A program made the position numbers and the translations under genes. Under the pieces are notes generated by a model. That model saw only the letters and a list, made by a program, of their open reading frames with translations, had not been told where the DNA came from and did no database searches. Below, piece after piece: positions 35,726 through 41,892 of a DNA stretch of 41,892 nt (position 1 is the stretch's first letter; each line of letters starts with the position of its first letter). Source of the DNA: Mizugakiibacter sp. (GTDB lineage: Bacteria; Pseudomonadota; Gammaproteobacteria; Xanthomonadales; Rhodanobacteraceae); NCBI GenBank assembly GCA_003233305.1, contig QILI01000047.1, positions 1 to 41,892 of the forward strand, written 5' to 3'.

Positions 35726-36493
35726 TCACATCAGAAATGCAGTCATTACAAAATCCAGCGCCAGAATGACGATGGAGGCCCAGACGACCGTGCGGGTAGT
35801 GGCATTAGCTACGCCCTCGCTGGTTGGCGGGGCGTTATACCCTTGAAATACCGCGATCAGGCTGATCGCCGCACCAAACACAAAGGCCTTCCATTCGCCA
35901 TTGATCACGTCCGTCCATACATTCACATTACTGGTCATGTTGGACCAGAAAGTACCGTTATCGATACCCAGCCAGTTGACCCCAACCAGATGTCCACCGA
36001 ATAACCCCATCATATTGAATACGGCCACTAGTAGAGGCATGGAGATTAAGCCGGCGAGAAACCTTGGCGTGGCCACAAAGGCAATCGGGTCGACGGCCAT
36101 GAGTTCCATCGCCGACAATTGGTCGGTGGCCCGCATCAAACCAATTTCCGCAGTAATCGAGGTGCCCGCACGGCCGGCAAAAAGTAACGCGGTCACCACC
36201 GGGCCCAATTCCCGATATAGCGACAGCGCCACCACCGTACCCAGTGCGGAGGTGCCACCGAAAATCGACAGGGTGTAGTACAACTGCAGCGACAACACCA
36301 TGCCCACGAACAGGCCACTGATCATGATGATAATCAGACTCTTGGCCCCCACGAACCAGATTTGCCGGATCGTTTCGCGCAGATAACGCAAACTACGCGG
36401 TATGGCCACCAAAAGTACAACGAGAAACCAGCCGGTGGCCCCGATCTCGTAACAGGCATCGACGATCGCAGAATGTTTATTCAGGCGTTTCAC
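35726..36493 (-). CDS. mlaE: ABC transporter permease MlaE
   Basis: MlaE is the inner-membrane permease for phospholipid transport. The 255-residue protein has the family features GLFVGMVLSLQLYYTLSIFG, then ELGPVVTALLFAGRAGTSITAEIGLMRATDQLSAMELMAVDP, and the C-terminal NATTRTVVWASIVILALDFVMTAFL. Five to six hydrophobic segments are visible. Its GTG start overlaps the mlaF stop (GTGA), implying coupled synthesis with the ATPase. Confidence 0.96.
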   Translation of the reverse strand: MKRLNKHSAIVDACYEIGATGWFLVVLLVAIPRSLRYLRETIRQIWFVGAKSLIIIMISGLFVGMVLSLQLYYTLSIFGGTSALGTVVALSLYRELGPVVTALLFAGRAGTSITAEIGLMRATDQLSAMELMAVDPIAFVATPRFLAGLISMPLLVAVFNMMGLFGGHLVGVNWLGIDNGTFWSNMTSNVNVWTDVINGEWKAFVFGAAISLIAVFQGYNAPPTSEGVANATTRTVVWASIVILALDFVMTAFLM

Positions 36494-37338
36494 GAAGATG
36501 GCCCCACAAACCCCAGCGCCTCATCCAGTGCTGAGGCCGGATACTGAAACGGTACCGGCCCATCAATCTTGCCACCAAAAAACTGCGCCGCCCAAGGTGA
36601 GTCGGCATGAGCCAGTTGTTGCGGGGTCCCGCTGGCTACACAACGGCCCTCGGCAATCAGATGTACCCAATCCGCGACCTGACGTACGGCAGCAAATTCA
36701 TGCGCTACCAGAATCGAGGTGATACCAAGCTCTCGATTAAGGGTACGAATCAGCTTGAGAACCTGGTTCAAGGCAATCGGATCCAGTCCCACAAACGGCT
36801 CATCATAGAGAATAAGCATCGGGTCGAAGACGATTGCCCGGGCCAATGCCACCCGCCGGGCCATGCCACCCGACAGCTCGCTGGGCAGTAACTGGGCCGC
36901 CCCCCGCAAACCTACTGCCTGCAATTTCAACAGCACCAGATTGCGTATCAATATTTCCGGTAAGCGGGTGTGCTGACGCAAAGGAAAGGCCACATTCTCA
37001 AACACGCTGTAATCGGTCAGCAACGCTGAATTCTGGAACAGAAAACCGATTCGTTCACGTAAAGCATACAGTTGCTTGCGCTCAAGTGCAGCAACGTCCA
37101 AGCCATCAACCCAGACCTTGCCACTCACCCCGTGCAACTGACCGGTCATATGTCTCAGCAAAGTGGTCTTACCCGTTCCACTCGGCCCCATCACTGCAGT
37201 AATTTTGCCGCGTGGGATCTCCAGGCTGATTCGCTCGAAAATCTTCTTGCCGCTCAATTCACTGCTCAGCTCGACCACGCGCACCATGGGCGATTGATCC
37301 GCAGAAAGAGGGGTGTGGAGTTCGGACATGGCAGGCAA
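36490..37338 (-). CDS. mlaF: ABC transporter ATPase MlaF
   Basis: MlaF powers the MlaFEDB complex. The 282-residue ATPase has Walker A GPSGTGKTT (about 51-59), the Q-loop LFQNSALLTDYSVFENVAFPLR characteristic of Mla/MCE ATPases, signature LSGGMARRVALARA, Walker B LILYDEPFVGLDP and the switch histidine in VAHE. The C-terminal extension (about 255-282) corresponds to the region that in E. coli contacts a neighbouring MlaF. Two ATG codons (37338 and 37329) are possible. It leads mlaFEDCB and lies 36 bp after gmk on the same strand. Confidence 0.96.
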   Translation of the reverse strand: MPAMSELHTPLSADQSPMVRVVELSSELSGKKIFERISLEIPRGKITAVMGPSGTGKTTLLRHMTGQLHGVSGKVWVDGLDVAALERKQLYALRERIGFLFQNSALLTDYSVFENVAFPLRQHTRLPEILIRNLVLLKLQAVGLRGAAQLLPSELSGGMARRVALARAIVFDPMLILYDEPFVGLDPIALNQVLKLIRTLNRELGITSILVAHEFAAVRQVADWVHLIAEGRCVASGTPQQLAHADSPWAAQFFGGKIDGPVPFQYPASALDEALGFVGPSS

Positions 37339-37374
37339 GGTAGCGGGGATGGGCGTCGGATACCAGCCGGGTAT

Positions 37375-37998
37375 TCAGCCGCCCTTTAACAGGGAATGCA
37401 ATAGCGTCTGCAAACTGGGGAGTACCTGCACCCGTTGCAGGCGTACTGCATGCACGATCGAACACAGGTTTCCCACCGCCTCTTCGAAACGGTCATTGAC
37501 GAGTAGATAGTCAAACTCCTCGGCATGGCGGATCTCCTCACGTGAATTGTGCATACGGCGTTCAATCACTGCTTCGCTATCGGCACCCCGCACCCGCAAC
37601 CGGCGCTCAAGCTCGTGCCGTGAAGGCGGCAAGATAAATATTCCCACGCAGGCCATCAGAGTGCGGACCTGCCGTGCCCCCTGCCAGTCGATCTCCAGAA
37701 CCAGATCGTGACCCGCGGCGAGGACCTGTTCGACGACGACGCGGGAGGTGCCGTACAGATTGCCATGCACTTCGGCATGTTCAAGAAACTCTCCTGCCGC
37801 CACCTGCCGCTCAAATTGGCTGCGGTCAATAAAGTGATAGTGATGCCCTTCACTCTCTGCAGGACGGGGCTTGCGAGTCGTATGCGAAATGGACAGCCGT
37901 ACACCGGGTTCTTGTTTCAGCAAGGTATTGACCAGCGTCGACTTACCCGCACCAGAAGGAGCCGCCACCACAAACAAGGTACCGCGCGTACCGGCCAT
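37375..37998 (-). CDS. gmk: Guanylate kinase
   Basis: This enzyme phosphorylates GMP to GDP with ATP. The 207-residue protein has P-loop APSGAGKS (13-20), the GMP-binding SHTTRKPRPAE with YHFIDR, and EHAEVHGNLYGTS. LVLEIDWQGARQV and the lid-region RRLRVRGADSEAVIERR follow. ATG 37998 with GAGG five bases upstream is chosen; ATG 38016, which overlaps the yicC stop, would add six residues. In many gammaproteobacteria gmk is followed by rpoZ; here the mla genes intervene. Confidence 0.96.
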   Translation of the reverse strand: MAGTRGTLFVVAAPSGAGKSTLVNTLLKQEPGVRLSISHTTRKPRPAESEGHHYHFIDRSQFERQVAAGEFLEHAEVHGNLYGTSRVVVEQVLAAGHDLVLEIDWQGARQVRTLMACVGIFILPPSRHELERRLRVRGADSEAVIERRMHNSREEIRHAEEFDYLLVNDRFEEAVGNLCSIVHAVRLQRVQVLPSLQTLLHSLLKGG

Positions 37999-38012
37999 GG
38001 CAACCTCGATGT

Positions 38013-38873
38013 TCATTCGAGATTCTGCACCTGTTCACGAATTTGTTCAATCAGCACCTTGAGTTCGACACATGCCGCACTGGTGCGGACATCCAGGGAT
38101 TTCGAACCCAGGGTATTGGCCTCGCGGTTGAATTCCTGCAACAGGAAATCAAGACGGCGGCCCACTGTGGTATCGAGGCCAAGAACCCGTTTGGCCTCTT
38201 CCACATGAGTGTCCAGGCGGTCGAGCTCCTCGTCGACATCCATACGCAGCAGCTGGGAAACCAGCTCTTTTTCGATCCGCGATGGATCCGTCACCTGCTT
38301 CAGTTCCGTGAGCAGAGTATCCACACGCTGCCGCTGAGTATCGCGGATCGTCGGCATTAGGGTGCGTATCGCCGCTACCTGGCTGCTAATTCCCTGCAGA
38401 CGCTCATGAATCGTCCTAAGGAGCGCGGCGCCTTCGCGTTCCCGGGTCGAAACCAGGCCATCCAGCGCCTGCCCGAGTACCGTTTGCAAGGCACTACGTA
38501 CCTGTTCGGCATCGACCTGTGCCGGTTCGATCACTCCTGGCATCCGCAATAAATCGGTAAAACTCACCACCAATTCAGGAAACCGAGCGGAAAGATGTAG
38601 TGAAGTTGTGGACAACTGCTTGATGTAGTCACTATTCAATTGCAGGGCACCATCCAGCGTGGTGCTGTGCACCCTCAAAACCAGATCCAGCTTGCCACGA
38701 GCCACCCGGCTGCCAATCTGCTCGCGGAGCAGACCCTCGTAACCGCGTAATTCCTCGGGTAAACGCAAGGAGATTTCGAGAAAACGATGATTGACACTGC
38801 GTAACTCGCACTGCAGACGTCCGAGTGGCGACTCGGTTTCGGCTTGGCCAAAGGCGGTCATGCTACGGGCCAT
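38013..38873 (-). CDS. yicC: YicC-family endoribonuclease
   Basis: The 286-residue protein begins MARSMTAFGQAE, the YicC N-terminal signature. SVNHRFLEISLRLPEELRGYEGLLREQI follows, and the C-terminal DUF1732 part has RRLDFLLQEFNREANTLGSKS and ELKVLIEQIREQVQNLE. Family members were described as endoribonucleases affecting small RNA stability, which I take from general knowledge. It diverges from rph across 74 bp and overlaps or abuts gmk, matching the widespread yicC-gmk arrangement. Confidence 0.96.
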   Translation of the reverse strand: MARSMTAFGQAETESPLGRLQCELRSVNHRFLEISLRLPEELRGYEGLLREQIGSRVARGKLDLVLRVHSTTLDGALQLNSDYIKQLSTTSLHLSARFPELVVSFTDLLRMPGVIEPAQVDAEQVRSALQTVLGQALDGLVSTREREGAALLRTIHERLQGISSQVAAIRTLMPTIRDTQRQRVDTLLTELKQVTDPSRIEKELVSQLLRMDVDEELDRLDTHVEEAKRVLGLDTTVGRRLDFLLQEFNREANTLGSKSLDVRTSAACVELKVLIEQIREQVQNLE

Positions 38874-38947
38874 CAGATCTCCTCTCAGGCAAACAGGCGA
38901 AACTACAATGATAAACTTGTCGGCCCGTATTTCCCAAGAAAATTCTC

Positions 38948-39679
38948 ATGACCGATTTCGTACGTCCCAGTGGGCGCAGTAACGACGTCCTGCGCGATAT
39001 CCACCTGCAAAGACATTTCACCCACCACGCTGAAGGTTCCGTCCTGATTTCCTGCGGAGCTACCCGGGTACTCTGTACTGCCAGCGTGGAAGAACGCGTC
39101 CCAGGCTTTCTGCGTGGTAAAGGGGAAGGCTGGGTTACTGCCGAGTATGGCATGTTGCCGCGAGCAACGGGAACCCGTACCCAGCGCGAGGCCTCACGCG
39201 GTCGGCAGGGTGGCCGCACCCTGGAAATCCAACGTCTGATTGGCCGCTCCCTGCGCGCCTGCATTGATCGTGCGGCTCTGGGCGAGCGCACCATCACCCT
39301 GGACTGCGACGTACTGCAGGCTGACGGTGGCACCCGTACCGCCGCCATCACCGGCGCATACGTTGCCCTGGTCGATGCCATCACCGTACTACGGCAACGG
39401 AATCTGCTGCGTCGCGATCCCCTGCACGGTGCCGTCGCCGCGGTATCGGTGGGCATTTATCAGGGTCAGCCGGTACTCGATCTGGACTATGCCGAAGACT
39501 CCAACTGCGACACCGATATGAACGTGGTAATGAACGACGGCGGTGGCATCATTGAAATCCAGGGCACCGCCGAGGGCCATGCCTTTCGCCGCGAAGAACT
39601 CGACCACCTACTGGATCTGGCTGACCATGGCATTACCAGGCTGATTGAACTGCAGCGGGCTTGCCTGCAGGAAAACTGA
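38948..39679 (+). CDS. rph: Ribonuclease PH
   Basis: RNase PH is a phosphorolytic 3'-5' exoribonuclease that trims tRNA and other RNA 3' ends. The 243-residue protein starts [18 protein letters not shown] and has [53 protein letters not shown] contains the phosphate-site arginines, and [20 protein letters not shown] and [19 protein letters not shown] contain the acidic catalytic residues. It is slightly longer than E. coli RNase PH and intact. It leads rph-rdgB-hemW. Confidence 0.97.
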   Translation: MTDFVRPSGRSNDVLRDIHLQRHFTHHAEGSVLISCGATRVLCTASVEERVPGFLRGKGEGWVTAEYGMLPRATGTRTQREASRGRQGGRTLEIQRLIGRSLRACIDRAALGERTITLDCDVLQADGGTRTAAITGAYVALVDAITVLRQRNLLRRDPLHGAVAAVSVGIYQGQPVLDLDYAEDSNCDTDMNVVMNDGGGIIEIQGTAEGHAFRREELDHLLDLADHGITRLIELQRACLQEN

Positions 39680-39701
39680 ACTCCCCCGGCGAAATCAACC
39701 G

Positions 39702-40307
39702 ATGTCAAAACCATTGATCCTGGCTACCGGCAATCCCGGCAAGCAGACCGAGTTCGAAACGCTGGCCGCGCAGCTCGATTGGCAGTTCGTGCTGCAATCA
39801 GCACGGGGGGTCGAGCCTGCCGCAGAAACCGGGCTCAGTTTTGTCGAAAACGCCCTGCTCAAGGCCCGCCACGCCGCTCGCCACACCGGCTTGCCTGCAT
39901 TAGCCGATGATTCGGGACTGTGCGTCGATGCGCTCAACGGCGCGCCGGGTATTCATTCAGCCCGTTACGCCGGTGGCCATGGCGACAGCAACGCCAATAT
40001 TGACCGCCTACTTGATGAACTCGTCCAGATACCCGAGCCACAGCGGGGTGCGCATTTCATCTGCGTGCTGGCCCTGGTTCGGCACGCCGATGATCAGGAA
40101 CCGGTTCTGGCCGAAGGCCGCTGGCCCGGGCGCATTCTGCTCCAACGCCACGGGGCCGGCGGGTTTGGCTACGACCCGGTATTCTACGACCCGGAGCATG
40201 CGGTCAGCGCCGCACAAATGGATCCGACACTAAAAAACCGTATCAGCCATCGCGGCCGTGCCTTCGCCACCCTGGTCAAACTGCTCACCAGCCGGCCCTT
40301 GCCATGA
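39702..40307 (+). CDS. rdgB: dITP/XTP pyrophosphatase (non-canonical purine NTPase)
   Basis: RdgB hydrolyses dITP, XTP and ITP to monophosphates, keeping deaminated purines out of DNA and RNA. The 201-residue product has LILATGNPGKQTEFE at the start, GLSFVENALLKARHAARHTGLPALADDSGLCVDAL with the catalytic acidic residues, and PGIHSARYAG. GAGGFGYDPVFYDPEH and KNRISHRGRA follow. ATG 39702 starts the family sequence; an earlier ATG at 39645 lies within rph. The stop overlaps the hemW start (ATGA). Confidence 0.97.
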   Translation: MSKPLILATGNPGKQTEFETLAAQLDWQFVLQSARGVEPAAETGLSFVENALLKARHAARHTGLPALADDSGLCVDALNGAPGIHSARYAGGHGDSNANIDRLLDELVQIPEPQRGAHFICVLALVRHADDQEPVLAEGRWPGRILLQRHGAGGFGYDPVFYDPEHAVSAAQMDPTLKNRISHRGRAFATLVKLLTSRPLP

Positions 40308-41458
40308 TGGTCCCACCGCTCAGCCTCTACGTGCACCTGCCCTGGTGCGTGCACAAGTGCCCTTACTGTGATTTCAATTCCCACGTTGCCAGAACTCCAT
40401 TGCCCTTCGCTGACTACGTCGATGCCCTGCTTGTCGATCTGGATGCCGATCTGCAGACTGAGGGTGGACTGCCTGGTCGTACGCTACAGACGGTCTTCTT
40501 CGGTGGCGGCACTCCCAGCCTGTTTCCACCTGCGGAGATCGAACGGATCCTGCACGGGGTCCGCTCCCGCCTCGCCATCGCCGAAGGCGCCGAAATCACC
40601 CTCGAAGCCAATCCGGGGGCGATTGAGCAAGCCCACTTCAGCGCTTACCGCCAAGCGGGAGTCAACCGACTATCCCTGGGTATCCAGAGCTTCAATGATG
40701 TCATGCTGCAACGCCTGGGCCGGATCCACAGCGCCGCTGAGGCCCGCCGGGCCATCGACGCGGCCCAGCAGGCCGGCTTCGACAACCTCAATTTGGACCT
40801 GATGTATGCCCTGCCCGGCCAGAACATCGATGGTGCCATGGATGACATCGAACAGGCCCTCGGCTTCGCCCCAACCCACATTTCCCACTACCAGCTCACT
40901 CTGGAACCCGGCACGCCCTTCGGCAAGCAGCCGCCACCAGCGGTACCGGACAGTGATCTTGCCTGGGCCATGCAGGAAAGCTGTCAGGCGCGTTTGGCCG
41001 AAGTCGGCTACATCCAGTACGAGGTCTCCGCCTACAGCAAGCCAGGACGCGAGGCCCGGCACAACCTCAATTACTGGGGGTTCGGCGATTATCTGGGCAT
41101 CGGGGCGGGGGCCCACGGCAAGATCAGCCGCAACGACGGCCACATCCTGCGCCGAGCGAAGCGCCGCAATCCAAAACTGTACATGGAATCTGTACACAAG
41201 CCCGAACGCCTCGAACAGTGCGCAGCGATCCCGGACCAGGAGCTGCCCTTTGAATTTATGCTCAACGCCCTGCGGCTGATCGACGGCGTGCCCCGGGACT
41301 GGTTTTCACAACGCAGCGGCCTGGCCGACGAGGCCATAGCGGAGCGAGTGACGCAAGCCGTCGCCCGCGGCTGGATGAGCGACACCCGCACCCGACTCCG
41401 CGCCAGTCCCTTCGGCCAGCGTTTTCTGAATGACCTGATTGAGTCTTTCATACCATAA
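40304..41458 (+). CDS. hemW: Radical SAM protein HemW
   Basis: HemW is a radical SAM protein related to coproporphyrinogen dehydrogenase but thought to act as a heme chaperone. The 384-residue protein starts with LSLYVHLPWCVHKCPYCDFNSH; Cys15, Cys19 and Cys22 bind the [4Fe-4S] cluster. FFGGGTPSLF (SAM-binding glycines), EITLEANPG, NRLSLGIQSFND and the C-terminal HemN_C region (about 300-384) follow. The CPYCDFNSH form matches HemW rather than HemN. It overlaps rdgB and completes rph-rdgB-hemW, a widely conserved order. The annotation is firm; heme transfer is family knowledge. Confidence 0.95.
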   Translation: MMVPPLSLYVHLPWCVHKCPYCDFNSHVARTPLPFADYVDALLVDLDADLQTEGGLPGRTLQTVFFGGGTPSLFPPAEIERILHGVRSRLAIAEGAEITLEANPGAIEQAHFSAYRQAGVNRLSLGIQSFNDVMLQRLGRIHSAAEARRAIDAAQQAGFDNLNLDLMYALPGQNIDGAMDDIEQALGFAPTHISHYQLTLEPGTPFGKQPPPAVPDSDLAWAMQESCQARLAEVGYIQYEVSAYSKPGREARHNLNYWGFGDYLGIGAGAHGKISRNDGHILRRAKRRNPKLYMESVHKPERLEQCAAIPDQELPFEFMLNALRLIDGVPRDWFSQRSGLADEAIAERVTQAVARGWMSDTRTRLRASPFGQRFLNDLIESFIP

Positions 41459-41812
41459 AGCGGTGTTTCAGAACATTTTTTACTCCAGATCACGAAATGT
41501 AAGGAGTAGTAAACCGCTGAGAATACGAGCCTTTTTGAATTGTATGAAAACTGTAAAGTGGATTCTCCGGTACCGCTTTGACATTGAGCGTACAATCACC
41601 CCGAAACCGATCAGATAAGGGTATATATGTGTCAAGGCCAGGAAGTCTGTTTCACCTTAAAGTCCTGTCTGTGCCGCGAGTAAAGCGCGATGCTCCGTTG
41701 GGAGAGACCCCGCTAAACAATACCTGATTAGCGCCGAACCTCAGCTAGCAGTCGCATGATTTGCGACGTCAATGAGCGATGCTACACCTACATTCGGAGA
41801 AGGAGGTGAGTG
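41459..41812 (+). other. Intergenic region with dyads, including the presumed left end of an IS1595-type element
   Basis: The first part (about 41461-41516) has interrupted arms AGCGGT...TTACTCC and GGAGTA...AACCGCT and may serve as the hemW transcript end. The part from about 41670 to 41760 carries several short hairpins: CTCC-GTTG-GGAG, GCTAA/TTAGC and GTCGCA/TGCGAC. The latter block immediately precedes the transposase start and is probably IS leader. I could not locate the terminal inverted repeat. Confidence 0.4.
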
Positions 41813-41892
41813 ATGGCGATGAATCAGGTGCAGTTCCAGCGAGGGTTGTCGATGCCAGAGTTCATGGCGCAGTATGGAACCGAAGCGAAGTG
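41813..41892 (+). CDS. IS1595-family transposase, N-terminus only (cut by window edge)
   Basis: Only 26 codons are visible: a Met-Ala-Met-Asn start, then QVQFQRGLSMPEFMAQYGTE. The pattern QFQ-G-S-x-EF-x-x-x-YGTE matches the start of IS1595 (ISXO2-like) transposases, which continue into a zinc-ribbon and a DDE-type nuclease domain. A very strong ribosome binding site AGGAGG lies six bases before ATG 41813. Whether the element is complete or active cannot be seen here. Confidence 0.75.
   Translation, partial: MAMNQVQFQRGLSMPEFMAQYGTEAK

Overview
This is a chromosomal stretch of a gammaproteobacterium. The evidence is the gene order ponA/mrcA facing pilMNOPQ, the block rpoZ-spoT-ridA-recG, the block yicC-gmk beside rph-rdgB-hemW, a complete Mla phospholipid-transport set, and a protein ending in a GlyGly-CTERM sorting signal. 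I cannot name the genus. Base composition is moderately GC-rich and fairly uniform, and almost everything looks like core genome. The exception is the right edge, where an IS1595-type transposase gene begins.

Left part (1-12.8 kb). A truncated leftward membrane protein joins a GYF_2-like domain, an RDD domain and a pilin-like helix. thiS follows, then about 1.2 kb holding a dyad-rich intergenic stretch, an 11-G tract and an unknown secreted protein, before thiG and trmB resume. An SLC13-type permease with RCK_C-like domains, a small Rieske ferredoxin and a small membrane protein come next. A four-gene leftward operon encodes a MacAB-like ABC system (adaptor, ATPase, two FtsX-like permeases). 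Divergent from it are a fumarylacetoacetate-hydrolase-family enzyme and a YmdB-like macrodomain protein.

Middle part (12.9-28 kb). The type IV pilus assembly operon pilMNOPQ runs leftward and diverges from mrcA (PBP1A). mrcA overlaps a gene of unknown function, which converges on gltA at a shared terminator. rpmE2 (zinc-free L31) lies between two copies of a diverged repeat of about 100 bp. A small lipoprotein gene then precedes a 1084-residue secreted beta-propeller protein with three IPT/TIG-like repeats and a GlyGly-CTERM tail.

Right part (28-41.9 kb). recG, ridA, spoT and rpoZ form one leftward operon. rpoZ and mlaA diverge around a striking perfect 15-bp inverted repeat that carries TATAAT in both arms. 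mlaA converges on the leftward mlaFEDCB operon. gmk and yicC follow (leftward), then divergent rph-rdgB-hemW. The Mla genes therefore sit between gmk and rpoZ, which are adjacent in many relatives.

Functionally the window combines envelope biogenesis (Pil, Mla, PBP1A, MacAB-like), thiamine thiazole synthesis, stringent response, DNA repair and nucleotide housekeeping. Nothing here is a clear defence island. The most unusual items are the interrupted thiS-thiG pair, the rpoZ/mlaA palindrome, the repeats around rpmE2, the lipoprotein/GlyGly-CTERM locus and the RDD-pilin-like fusion.
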